This document shows, piece after piece, positions 17,066 through 24,703 of a stretch of 51,563 bases of DNA (position 1 is its first letter; each line of letters opens with the position of its first letter). A program made the position numbers and the translations under genes. The notes beneath the pieces are model-generated. The model made no database searches, had not been told where the DNA came from, and worked only from the letters and a program-made list of their open reading frames with translations. This DNA is from an uncultured Bacilli bacterium. Lineage in GTDB: Bacteria; Bacillota_I; Bacilli_A; RF39; UBA660. The stretch spans positions 1 through 51,563 of the forward strand of contig CALVJW010000008.1 in NCBI GenBank assembly GCA_944332435.1. The letters are read 5' to 3'.

Positions 17066-17095
17066 TAGTATGTGTAAACTCATATTTTTTATGCA
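17066..17095 (-). promoter_or_regulatory. gerAA: Sigma-G promoter of the gerA operon
   Basis: On the minus strand TGCATA (complement of 17090-17095), a 17-bp spacer and CATACTA (complement of 17066-17072) match the forespore sigma-G consensus almost perfectly. The -10 lies 19 bp before the gerAA start. This predicts late forespore transcription of gerAA-gerAC-gerAB, as for germinant receptors in Bacillus. Confidence 0.8.
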
Positions 17096-17327
17096 AAAAG
17101 AAATTGAGATTGTTTTTGAATTAGCACTAATTGTTTTTTAGTATGAACTACAACATAAATGTTATGTTCTATTAGTATTTTTTGAATGATCAATATGTAA
17201 TTCCAGTAATAAATAAATTCATTTTGCTCACCTAGTGTTATCTTGTATAAAAAGGCGAATATCATTCGTGTTTACTAGAATTTTTCATTGTTTTTGTGTA
17301 TAATTGAAAATGAAATTAGGTGAAATC

Positions 17328-18563
17328 ATGGAAGATATCAAAATAGAAAAATTAGATCATCAGGGAAGAGGAATTGCTAGAATGAAAGATAAACCAATGT
17401 TTATTCCCAATGCTTTACCAGATGAAGTTGTAAAAGTAAATATTATAGAAGAAAAGAAAAAATATAGAATTGGTGAAGTAGAAGAAATTTTGCTTTCTAG
17501 TGACAAACGTGTGAAACCAATTTGTCCATACTTTGAAGTATGTGGCGGTTGTGACTTAATGCACTTACGTTATGAAGATCAAATACAATATAAACAAGAA
17601 AAAATTATTGAAATTATGAAAAAGTTTGCCCATTTAGAAGCAGAAATTGTTAAACCAATTATTTTTAGTGAAAATTCTTTATACTATAGAAATAAGGTAA
17701 CATTTCAAGTAGATAACTGTGTCGGATTTTATGGAAAAAAGAGTTATAATTTAACTCCAATTGCGCATTGCTATATTGCAACACCGAAAATTAATGCGGT
17801 GCTAAAAGAAATACAAAAATTACCATTAGAACAGATTGAAAAGGTCATTGTCAAAACAGATGAACGTATAAAAGAAGTGATGGTAATTTTAGAAGTCAAA
17901 GGAATTTTAGAAGAACAAAAAATTATTTCTGTATTAAAAGATGTCGCAACATCAATTATTTTAAAGAATGGTCATAAGGAAAAAACAATTTATGGAGTGG
18001 ATTTTATTTGTTTTCCAATTGGCGAATATCAATTCGAAGTATCACCAAGTTCTTTTTTCCAAGTAAATTTAGAGCAGTGTGAGAAATTGTATCAAAAAGT
18101 AGTAGATAGTGCAGGAATTACCAAAGAAGATGTGGTATTAGATTTATATTGTGGAACTGGAACAATTGGAATTTATATAAGTAAATTTGCAAAACAAGTA
18201 TACGGAGTTGAAATAAATCCAGATGCTGTTAAAAATGCAAATAAAAATAAAGAAAGAAATCACATTGAAAATATTGAATTTCAATGTGGTGATTGTGGAA
18301 AAGTGGTAAAAGGGTTAAAACTAAAGCCAGATATTATTATTGTAGACCCACCACGAAAAGGATTAGATAAAGATACTGTAGAGAAGTTATTAATGTGGAA
18401 TACTAGAACAATCGTATATGTTTCTTGTGATCCTATTACTTTAGCGAGAGATTTAAAATTATTGCAAGAAAAATACGATGTAAAGATGATTACACCAGTA
18501 GATATGTTCCCTAATACATATCATGTTGAATGTGTGTCAGTGCTAAGTCGAAAAGCCCAGTAA
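17328..18563 (+). CDS. rlmD: 23S rRNA (uracil-5-)-methyltransferase, RlmD/RlmCD type
   Basis: A 411-residue SAM-dependent RNA m5U methyltransferase of the TrmA/RumA family. An N-terminal TRAM domain (IEKLDHQGRGIAR…) is followed by CPYFEVCGGCDLMHL and a later AHC, the four cysteines of a [4Fe-4S] cluster. The SAM site is VLDLYCGTGTIGIYI. IIVDPPRKGLD and the catalytic Cys in YVSCDP complete the active site. Gram-positive homologues often modify both U747 and U1939 of 23S rRNA. ATG 17328 follows TTAGGTGAA; a TATAAT at 17299-17304 is a likely -10. Confidence 0.92.
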   Translation: MEDIKIEKLDHQGRGIARMKDKPMFIPNALPDEVVKVNIIEEKKKYRIGEVEEILLSSDKRVKPICPYFEVCGGCDLMHLRYEDQIQYKQEKIIEIMKKFAHLEAEIVKPIIFSENSLYYRNKVTFQVDNCVGFYGKKSYNLTPIAHCYIATPKINAVLKEIQKLPLEQIEKVIVKTDERIKEVMVILEVKGILEEQKIISVLKDVATSIILKNGHKEKTIYGVDFICFPIGEYQFEVSPSSFFQVNLEQCEKLYQKVVDSAGITKEDVVLDLYCGTGTIGIYISKFAKQVYGVEINPDAVKNANKNKERNHIENIEFQCGDCGKVVKGLKLKPDIIIVDPPRKGLDKDTVEKLLMWNTRTIVYVSCDPITLARDLKLLQEKYDVKMITPVDMFPNTYHVECVSVLSRKAQ

Positions 18564-18674
18564 AATAAGGAGCTTTGAAATAAAAAAAATACAAAAAAAG
18601 TGAAAAAAGTAAAAATTTTTGAACTTGTAAAAATAGGGTTGTATGTATGTAATATGTTTCCATATATTAGTTTG

Positions 18675-18722
18675 AAGATTAAATCCTTTAGATATGTTAC
18701 AAGGGTTAAATCTTAATTTTAA
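18675..18722 (+). terminator. Possible terminator or RNA hairpin after rlmD
   Basis: AAGATTAAATCCTT (18675-18688) pairs with AAGGGTTAAATCTT (18701-18714) over 14 positions with one mismatch and one wobble, followed by AATTTT. It may end rlmD transcription, although it starts about 110 bp after the stop. Nothing else recognisable lies between 18564 and 18674. Confidence 0.4.
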
Positions 18723-18832
18723 CTATTTTATAGTTTTATTTATATAACTTTATTATTAAAAATTTATTATTCAAAGATTTGGTAGATATATTACTTATTA
18801 ATCATATTATAAAATAACATATTAAGCATATT

Positions 18833-18862
18833 GAGCTGATTAGAGGAATCAGTTCTTTTTTT
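18833..18862 (+). terminator. Intrinsic terminator with no gene upstream
   Basis: GAGCTGATT (18833-18841) pairs perfectly with AATCAGTTC (18847-18855), followed by T7. No coding sequence ends nearby (rlmD ends 270 bp earlier), so it may close a short untranslated transcript or be left from a lost gene. It marks the left edge of the accessory stretch. Confidence 0.65.
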
Positions 18863-18904
18863 GTGCCAGAGATGGAATACATAGCCATTTTGCTTAATTG
18901 TAGA

Positions 18905-19040
18905 ATGGCTAAATTTAAAAGAAAGGAGGAGGATACATACAAAAAAGTTATTGATGCTTCTCATCTAAAAAAAAGAAATAGATAAATTAGATGAACTAAT
19001 AGTGGATATGAAAAACAAATATCTTCGTCTAGATAAATAA
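18905..19040 (+). pseudogene. Small gene with a frameshift in an A8 run
   Basis: ATG 18905 opens MAKFKRKEEDTYKKVIDASH, then stops soon after a run of eight A (18967-18974). Removing one A restores an open frame to the TAA at 19038-19040, giving a 44-residue charged, helical protein ending KLDELIVDMKNKYLRLDK. The ATG lies in the right arm of an 8-bp inverted repeat (TAGCCATT 18882-18889, AATGGCTA 18904-18911). It could be a true frameshift, slippage-controlled expression, or an error in a homopolymer. No family is recognised. Confidence 0.45.
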
Positions 19041-19154
19041 AAATAATTTTTGCAAAACTATATAAAAAAAATAAAATAAAATGATATTATATTTTTATAA
19101 AAATTACTTGATAATTTAAGATGATAAATAGTAAGTTGTGAAGGAGAGATTTAT

Positions 19155-19565
19155 ATGTTTGGTAAGCCAAAAGCAGGTTGGGTAGATATTAATATTGGAA
19201 ATTATACAATAAGTGCTTCTTATTTAACGGATATTCCAATGGATTTTTTAAATTCCCTTATTAATAGTTTAGAAAACAATTTACCATTTTCCGTTTTTAT
19301 TGATGAAGAAGGATTAGAAAATATATTATGTGCTTATTATCATGGAGTGTTTATTATTACAATGAGTGATGATAATATAGAGTATAAAAAAATAGATATG
19401 GATTTTAATATATTTAGAGTAAAAATTATCAAAGATATAGAAAAGTATTTTAATGATAGGGTTGTTTGGAACATGGAAAATGATCCTAAAATATTAAAAA
19501 GTAGAGAGATAGAATTACGAAATAAATTATCTATTGCAAAAGAAAAGTTAAAAAAATATCGTTGA
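19155..19565 (+). CDS. Hypothetical protein, accessory island
   Basis: The 136-residue soluble protein begins MFGKPKAGWVDINIGNYTISASYLTDIP. It looks like an alpha/beta domain followed by a basic helix (SREIELRNKLSIAKEKLKKYR). A GAAGGAGAG ribosome site precedes ATG 19155. There is no signal peptide. The size, acidity and setting between broken genes resemble orphan immunity-type proteins of gut Firmicutes, but no family or toxin partner is identified. Confidence 0.65.
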   Translation: MFGKPKAGWVDINIGNYTISASYLTDIPMDFLNSLINSLENNLPFSVFIDEEGLENILCAYYHGVFIITMSDDNIEYKKIDMDFNIFRVKIIKDIEKYFNDRVVWNMENDPKILKSREIELRNKLSIAKEKLKKYR

Positions 19566-19760
19566 AATAAAATAAAAAATTACAATTTATTGAGCAGATA
19601 ATTATGGGATTATCAGAAATGATAGGCTCTTCTTTTATGGGGGGAAACTGAAAAATAAAAAAAACTTTGGATTAATTTCTAGGAACACAGATATAGAGTT
19701 TTTGAAAAAAATAAAAATGGAAGTAGAGTAAGAAAAACAATTGAAAATATTCTAGTTAGA
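19566..19760. other. Non-coding stretch with gene remnant
   Basis: GAGC…GCTC around GATAAT/ATTATC (about 19592-19628) can fold and precedes TTCTTTT, a possible terminator for the 136-residue protein gene. Further on, the plus-strand frame ending at TAA 19776-19778 reads RVFEKNKNGSRVRKTIENI then LVRLELER, with no start codon or ribosome site. It looks like the C-terminal end of a decayed gene, and the promoter of the candidate RNA overlaps it. Confidence 0.35.
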
Positions 19761-19789
19761 TTGGAATTAGAAAGGTAATGTGATATAAT
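19761..19789 (+). promoter_or_regulatory. Sigma-A promoter of candidate ncRNA 1
   Basis: TTGGAA (19761-19766), a 17-bp spacer, and TATAAT (19784-19789). No coding sequence starts within the next 280 bp. Confidence 0.7.
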
Positions 19790-19795
19790 TACACA

Positions 19796-19950
19796 GAAAA
19801 GACTTGTCACTAGCATACAGAGAACATAGTTTGTTGTAGCATAGTTAATATATTATAAAAAGGCATGCGTCATTAACTGTATATTGCAGTTATAATCAGA
19901 TGACACACGTGGAGTGCGTATGCTTACTTAACTTGCATTAAACTCTTATA
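19796..19950 (+). ncRNA. Candidate structured non-coding RNA 1
   Basis: Downstream of the promoter, AGGCATGCGT (19861-19870) pairs with GCGTATGCTT (19916-19925). Inside it GTCAT (19869-19873) can pair with ATGAC (19900-19904), enclosing the hairpin TAACTG/CAGTTA (19874-19879 and 19887-19892). The 5' part contains ACTTGT and TGTTGTAGCATAGTTA, blocks also recognisable in candidate RNA 2 at 50116. There is no ORF of note and no clear T-run terminator. The ends are uncertain. I do not recognise a known RNA class. Confidence 0.4.
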
Positions 19951-20017
19951 AAATAAGTAGAAAACTATTATTACATGAACTAGACATAAGTTTGTTATTT
20001 CACATTATTATATAAAT

Positions 20018-20046
20018 TTGCTTTTTTTTATAAAATGTGCTAGAAT
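20018..20046 (+). promoter_or_regulatory. Sigma-A promoter of the 227-residue protein gene
   Basis: TTGCTT (20018-20023), a 17-bp spacer, and TAGAAT (20041-20046) preceded by TGC (extended -10). It lies 28 bp before ATG 20075 and separates this two-gene unit from candidate RNA 1. Confidence 0.6.
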
Positions 20047-20074
20047 CTGTCTATATAAAAAAAGAGGAAAATTT

Positions 20075-20758
20075 ATGAATTCTTATTTAACTAAACAAGA
20101 TGTAATGAGTAAAAAACTAAAAAGTATAATCAAAATAGTTCTTAAATCATATAAAAAAGTATTAAAAGCAAAAATAATTTTAGGTGAAAATGATAAAGAA
20201 ATCTTAAATTATATAGGATTTGCTGAAAGTCTAAAGAATTTTGATGTAATGGCAAATATTTTTTATGAGGTATTTTTAGATGTTAACAATTTATCAGAAC
20301 ATGAATTTGATGAATGTTTAGAGCAAAATGCATTTAATTTAGGAGATTTTAAAAGTTTTTTAAAATTTGATAGTTTTATTAAAATATTATTTTTTAATGC
20401 ATTAACAATGAATAAAGAAGGTAGTTTATATGAGCAAATGATTGCAAAAATTAATAGTGAAAAAATTGATTCATTTGAGGCATATCAGTCTATTCTCAAT
20501 GAGTTACCACTTAATAAAAGAAAATATTTGGAATTAATTCAAGATCCTAATTTTGATTATAAGAATTTAGATGAAGAAGGTTTAAACATACTAAATAGTT
20601 ATCATGAATCCTTTATGGAAAAAGAAATTTTACCACATGTAACAAAATCGTTGGATTCCAAAGAGTCAGCAATATTGTCCGCAAAAATTTTAGATAAAAT
20701 TCCTTTGATAAATGTTAATATTGAGCTTCCAATCCAAAATCAAAAGAAATTTTATTAG
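20075..20758 (+). CDS. Hypothetical helical protein, accessory island
   Basis: The 227-residue protein begins MNSYLTKQDVMSKKLKSIIK, appears all-helical, and has no membrane span or motif I can name. ATG 20075 has an AGAGGAAAA site; the longer in-frame reading to 20018 would contain the promoter. It is followed after 27 bp by the NDT-like gene, so the pair probably forms one transcript. Base composition is even more AT-rich than the surrounding housekeeping genes, fitting horizontal acquisition. Confidence 0.65.
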   Translation: MNSYLTKQDVMSKKLKSIIKIVLKSYKKVLKAKIILGENDKEILNYIGFAESLKNFDVMANIFYEVFLDVNNLSEHEFDECLEQNAFNLGDFKSFLKFDSFIKILFFNALTMNKEGSLYEQMIAKINSEKIDSFEAYQSILNELPLNKRKYLELIQDPNFDYKNLDEEGLNILNSYHESFMEKEILPHVTKSLDSKESAILSAKILDKIPLINVNIELPIQNQKKFY

Positions 20759-20785
20759 TCGTAAAATAGAAAGAAGAATTAATAT

Positions 20786-21160
20786 ATGAATAAAAATATT
20801 GTATTATGTGGTAGTATGCAAGTGTTAGATCAAATATTAGAGGTAAAAGATCGATTAGAAAAAAAGGGTTTTGATGTATTGTTACCAAAAGAATGTATGG
20901 AGCACTTACCTAAAGAGATTGCTTCTAAAAAGCATTTTGAAAGAATTATTGATTCAAATAATACAAAAGTATTAATTATTAATTCAACTAAAAAAGGTAT
21001 AGAGAATTATATCGGTCCAAATACATTTGCAGAAATTGCTTTTGCCTTTTATTTTAATAAAAAAGTATATCTTTTAAATGATTATTATGAGCCATATATT
21101 GATGAATTAATTGGATGGAATACAATTCCTTTAAAAGGTAATTTAGATAATATTGATTAA
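20786..21160 (+). CDS. Nucleoside 2-deoxyribosyltransferase-like protein
   Basis: A 124-residue Rossmann-type protein. It opens MNKNIVLCGSMQ (beta strand plus glycine loop), has KVLIINSTKKGIENYIGPNTFAEIAFAFYFNKKVYLLN, split here around residue 78. The GPNTFAEIA block carries the Glu (E83) expected as nucleophile in NDT-fold enzymes. Family members cleave or exchange N-glycosidic bonds in nucleosides or nucleotides, and relatives are retron or other defence effectors. The upstream helical protein is its likely partner. The ribosome site (AGAAAGAAG) is weak. The true substrate is unknown. Confidence 0.75.
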   Translation: MNKNIVLCGSMQVLDQILEVKDRLEKKGFDVLLPKECMEHLPKEIASKKHFERIIDSNNTKVLIINSTKKGIENYIGPNTFAEIAFAFYFNKKVYLLNDYYEPYIDELIGWNTIPLKGNLDNID

Positions 21161-21169
21161 TGTAAATGA

Positions 21170-21277
21170 TGGTGGGGAGATTTAGGTCTATGGGTAAGAA
21201 CATTAGAAATGTTTCTAAGTGAAGTTGGTCATGAGAAATATCCTAATGTGAAACAAAAATATCGTTTTGAATTATAA
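21170..21277 (+). pseudogene. C-terminal remnant of an unknown gene
   Basis: After a TGA at 21167-21169 an open frame reads [19 protein letters not shown] then [16 protein letters not shown], ending at TAA 21275-21277. It has no start codon or ribosome site near its beginning but is protein-like in composition, so it is probably the tail of a deleted gene. The family is not recognised. Confidence 0.45.
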
Positions 21278-21501
21278 GATGTTAAAAGTGTAGTTTCAAA
21301 TTTTAATGGAAAATAATAAAAATTGCTTTGTTAATAATTGAAATTAGTCATTTATATTTATGTGATTAAATAACATAAAGTAAATTGAAGTTTTTATAGA
21401 TAATTATTTAAATGGTTAAAAAAGGTAACAATTTAGTGAGATAACATTGTCGGAAAAGCGATAATATTACGTATTATATATATATTACTTTAGTGAAAAA
21501 T
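21278..21501. other. AT-rich spacer, no gene seen
   Basis: No reading frame, RNA motif or repeat stands out between the remnant and the terminator of the ZIP transporter gene. Confidence 0.5.
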
Positions 21502-21530
21502 AAAAAAATCCTTTTGATAGGATTTTTTTT
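21502..21530. terminator. Bidirectional terminator, ZIP gene end
   Basis: AAAAATCCT and AGGATTTTT arms around TTTTGAT, with A and T runs on both sides. It directly follows the ZIP stop on the minus strand. Confidence 0.8.
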
Positions 21531-22308
21531 ATCCAAATGAAATATCAAGTATCATCATTAAGAGAAATCCAAGTGTTACTCCAATAACACTAAAATCATT
21601 ATGGTCATCACTATGAGCATCTGGAATTAATTCTTCTATTACAACGTAAATCATAGCTCCAGCAGCAAAAGCAAGAATATATGGTAGAATTGGATGAATA
21701 AAAGTGGTAAATAAAATTGTGAGAAGAGCACTAACTGGTTCTACGACTCCAGAAAGCATACCGAATAAAAAAGCATGCTTTTTAGAATACCCCTTGCTTT
21801 TTAAGGGAAGGGATAAGATTGCCCCTTCTGGAAAGTTTTGTATAGCAATCCCAATACTTAAAGCTAGGGCACTTGTAATAGTTAAAATATGATGTTGATT
21901 AATGGCACCTGCTAATACTACACCAACAACCATTCCTTCTGGAATGTTATGAATAGTAATTGCAAGAAATAATTTGATGGATTCACTAAGAGAGGATTTT
22001 GGCCCTTCTGCTTGCTTACTATCTTGATGTAAATGTGGAATAAGATGATCTAGTAATAATAAGAATAAAACTCCAAAAATAAATCCTATTGATGCTGGAA
22101 TCCAATAAGCTTTCATAGAACTTTGTGCAATATCTAATGCCGGTATTAATAAGGACCAAATAGATGCAGCAATCATGACACCGGAAGCAAATCCTAATAA
22201 AAATTTTTCAAAATTACGATTGAGTTTATTTTTTACTAAGAAGACACAAGCCGATCCTAATGTTGTTCCTAAAAGTGGAATTAAGGTTCCGATAATAATC
22301 GCATTCAT
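21529..22308 (-). CDS. ZIP family metal transporter
   Basis: A 259-residue, eight-span ZIP transporter (ZupT/GufA-like) for uptake of zinc or another divalent metal. The metal-binding HNIPEGMVVG (TM4) and NFPEGAILSLPL (TM5) are both present. A His/Asp cytosolic loop (DHLIPHLHQDSKQAEG) lies between TM3 and TM4. A second one (EELIPDAHSDDHNDF) precedes the last span. The ATG at complement 22306-22308 has GGAGGTATAC upstream. An extended -10 (TGCTATAAT, complement of 22329-22337) and the symmetric promoter at 22434-22471 lie upstream. Confidence 0.93.
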   Translation of the reverse strand: MNAIIIGTLIPLLGTTLGSACVFLVKNKLNRNFEKFLLGFASGVMIAASIWSLLIPALDIAQSSMKAYWIPASIGFIFGVLFLLLLDHLIPHLHQDSKQAEGPKSSLSESIKLFLAITIHNIPEGMVVGVVLAGAINQHHILTITSALALSIGIAIQNFPEGAILSLPLKSKGYSKKHAFLFGMLSGVVEPVSALLTILFTTFIHPILPYILAFAAGAMIYVVIEELIPDAHSDDHNDFSVIGVTLGFLLMMILDISFG

Positions 22309-22433
22309 ATGTATACCTCCATTTTTTTATTATAGCATAAGTATTAAATGGATAGATAGAAAATATCAATTTTAATTTTTACAATTGCGGTTTTTGGGAT
22401 AAAATGATAAAATAAAAACAGTTTTTATAGATA

Positions 22434-22471
22434 ACATCATATTGACAAACGAATGATTGTCAATATGATGT
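22434..22471. promoter_or_regulatory. Perfect 15-bp inverted repeat forming symmetric divergent promoters
   Basis: ACATCATATTGACAA (22434-22448) and its exact inverse TTGTCAATATGATGT (22457-22471) flank 8 bp. Plus strand: TTGACA (22442-22447), 16-bp spacer, TATGAT (22464-22469). Minus strand: the mirror image, TTGACA (22458-22463), 16 bp, TATGAT (22436-22441). Both directions therefore have near-consensus promoters, toward the lysozyme gene (22579) and the ZIP gene (22308). The repeat could also be an operator or form a hairpin. Confidence 0.6.
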
Positions 22472-22578
22472 ATTATTTTTATCTTTATAATAAATATTAA
22501 CAAAATAGGTAATATTTTAAAAAAATAAAAAGGTTGTAAAAATTTGTAAAATGTCGAAAAAATAAGAAAGGAGAAACT

Positions 22579-23787
22579 ATGAATCAAAAAAACAAAGTAA
22601 TTATTTTTCTATTTTCCATTGCTATGGTAATGTGTTTCTTTTTTCTCTTTCAAGGGTATCAATATATTCGTTTAAAAACAGCAGATGTAAAAATTAAACT
22701 ACAAGATAATTTAACGGTAGAAGTTTATCATAAAAAGAAAATATCAGATTTTTTAAAGTCGATTAATGGTACCATATTAGATGATAGAAAGATTGACACT
22801 TCAAAATTAGGAAAACAGAATATTGTTTTTCATTATAAAAATGAAGATGGAGTTAAAATTCCCTATCGTTTTCAAATTGATGTTGTGGATACAACAAAAC
22901 CACTGGTTTGGTTAAGTGATTCTTACTTTGTTGAAAAAGGGACGGAAGTTAATTTAGAAAATAAGATTTTATGTGGAGATAATTATGACAACAATCCAAA
23001 TTGTAGTGTAGAAGGAAACTATAATTTAAACAAAGAAGGAAATTATCCACTTGTATTTAAAGCAAAAGATAATAGTGGCAATGAAGTAGTCCAGTCATTT
23101 ACACTAAATGTATATGAACCTAAAAAAAGTGAAGAAACAACAAAATTTGTACCACCTAATTATGTGTCATTTTCGGATGTAGTAAAAAAGTATAAAACAA
23201 AGAATACAAAAATCGGTATTGATGTTTCGTCATGGCAAGGTGACATTGATTTTGATAAATTAAAAAAGGCTGGAGTAGAATTTATTATTATTCGTGTAGG
23301 TAGTTATACTGGTGATGAAGAGAAGTATTTTGTAGATAAAAAATTTGTCCAAAATATCAAAGAGGCCAATAAGCATAATATTGATGTTGGAATATATTTT
23401 TATTCTTATTCATCTTCAATTAAAGAAGCAAAGGAAGATGCAAGGTGGGTATTAGACCAAATTAAAGATTATGAGGTAACCTTACCAATTGCTTATGACT
23501 GGGAAGATTGGGCTTATTTCAATGATTATAAACTTAGCTTCTTTGGATTAACGAGTATGGCAGAAGCATTTTTAGAAGAAATAGAAAAAAATGGTTATGA
23601 TGGAATGCTTTACAGTAGTAAAACATATTTAGAAAATATTTGGTTTCCTACAAAATATGATATATGGCTTGCTCATTATGTAGATGAAACAAGTTATAAT
23701 GGAAATTATAAATTTTGGCAATTGACAGATAAAGGAAAAGTAGATGGAATTAATGGAACAGTTGACATTAATATTATGTATCAATGA
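22579..23787 (+). CDS. Membrane-anchored GH25 lysozyme with Ig-like domain
   Basis: A 402-residue extracytoplasmic muramidase. An N-terminal anchor or signal (residues 7-28) is followed by an Ig-like, DUF5011-type region (about 35-180, VVDTTKPLVWLSDSYFVEKG and NSGNEVVQSFTLNVYEP). The glycosyl hydrolase 25 domain runs from residue 210: GIDVSSWQG (Asp215), IRVGSYTG, GIYFYSYS, and YDWED with Asp307 and Glu309, the catalytic pair. No cell-wall repeat domain is present, so the anchor holds it. It probably cuts MurNAc-GlcNAc bonds during growth or spore development. AAGGAG precedes ATG 22579. Confidence 0.9.
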   Translation: MNQKNKVIIFLFSIAMVMCFFFLFQGYQYIRLKTADVKIKLQDNLTVEVYHKKKISDFLKSINGTILDDRKIDTSKLGKQNIVFHYKNEDGVKIPYRFQIDVVDTTKPLVWLSDSYFVEKGTEVNLENKILCGDNYDNNPNCSVEGNYNLNKEGNYPLVFKAKDNSGNEVVQSFTLNVYEPKKSEETTKFVPPNYVSFSDVVKKYKTKNTKIGIDVSSWQGDIDFDKLKKAGVEFIIIRVGSYTGDEEKYFVDKKFVQNIKEANKHNIDVGIYFYSYSSSIKEAKEDARWVLDQIKDYEVTLPIAYDWEDWAYFNDYKLSFFGLTSMAEAFLEEIEKNGYDGMLYSSKTYLENIWFPTKYDIWLAHYVDETSYNGNYKFWQLTDKGKVDGINGTVDINIMYQ

Positions 23788-23845
23788 AAAAGGAATTAAT
23801 ATTTTAGGTAAAATATAGTAAAATAGAATAAGGAAGAGGGATAGA

Positions 23846-24685
23846 ATGGAATTTATAGAAATATTAAAATCAATTTTATTTGGAATTGTAGAGGGAATTA
23901 CAGAATGGTTACCGATTAGTAGTACAGGACATATGATTTTATTAGAAGAATTTGTATCTTTAAAAGTATCGGAAGATTTTTGGAACTTATTTTTAGTAGT
24001 AATTCAATTAGGCGCTATTTTAGCAGTGGTGTTATTATTTTGGAATAAAATTTTTCCATTTAATTTATCAAAGAAAAATCAAAAATCATTTATTAAAATG
24101 GATATTATGACACTATGGTTTAAAATTATTGTTGCATGTTTACCAGCAGCAGTAATTGGAATTTTATTTGATGAAGTATTAGAAAAATATTTATATAATT
24201 CAGTTGTTGTAGCAACGATGTTAATTTTATTTGGAATTGGATTTTTATTGATTGAAAATAGAAATAAAGATAAAAAAGCACGCATTAATTCACTAAATGA
24301 TATTACATATAAAGACGCCCTTTTAATTGGAATATTTCAATTAATTGCTGCTATTTTTCCAGGTACATCACGTTCTGGAGCAACCATACTAGGAGGATTA
24401 TTAATCGGAGTAAGTCGTACAGTAGCAGCTGAATTTACCTTCTTTTTAGCAATCCCAGTTATGTTTGGTGCTAGTTTATTAAAAATTGTAAAATTTGGTA
24501 TTGCGTTTACAAGTTCAGAATTAATCATTTTATTAGTTGGAATGTTATCTGCTTTCTTTGTATCTATCATCGTAATTCGTTTCTTAATGGATTATATTAA
24601 AAAACATGATTTCAAAATATTTGGTTGGTATCGTATTGTTCTAGGTATTATGATTCTTGTTTATTTTGGATTGCAATTATTATAA
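23846..24685 (+). CDS. uppP: Undecaprenyl-diphosphatase
   Basis: A 279-residue membrane phosphatase (UppP/BacA) that recycles undecaprenyl pyrophosphate, the carrier lipid for peptidoglycan and teichoic acids. It gives background bacitracin tolerance when abundant. The first catalytic motif is GIVEGITEWLPISSTGH (residues 13-29) with the Glu-rich segment. The second is PGTSRSGATILGGLL near residue 172, followed by AAEFTFFLAIPVMFGAS. It has about eight membrane spans. AGGAAGAGGG precedes the start. It follows the lysozyme gene and starts a run of closely spaced genes. Confidence 0.95.
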   Translation: MEFIEILKSILFGIVEGITEWLPISSTGHMILLEEFVSLKVSEDFWNLFLVVIQLGAILAVVLLFWNKIFPFNLSKKNQKSFIKMDIMTLWFKIIVACLPAAVIGILFDEVLEKYLYNSVVVATMLILFGIGFLLIENRNKDKKARINSLNDITYKDALLIGIFQLIAAIFPGTSRSGATILGGLLIGVSRTVAAEFTFFLAIPVMFGASLLKIVKFGIAFTSSELIILLVGMLSAFFVSIIVIRFLMDYIKKHDFKIFGWYRIVLGIMILVYFGLQLL

Positions 24686-24703
24686 TATATTTTGGAGTAA
24701 ATT

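Noticed and set aside
19796-19990. Retron msr-msd or CRISPR repeat in the first island
   Set aside because: No reverse transcriptase or cas gene is in the window, no direct repeats with spacers are present, and the stems lack the features expected of an msr.
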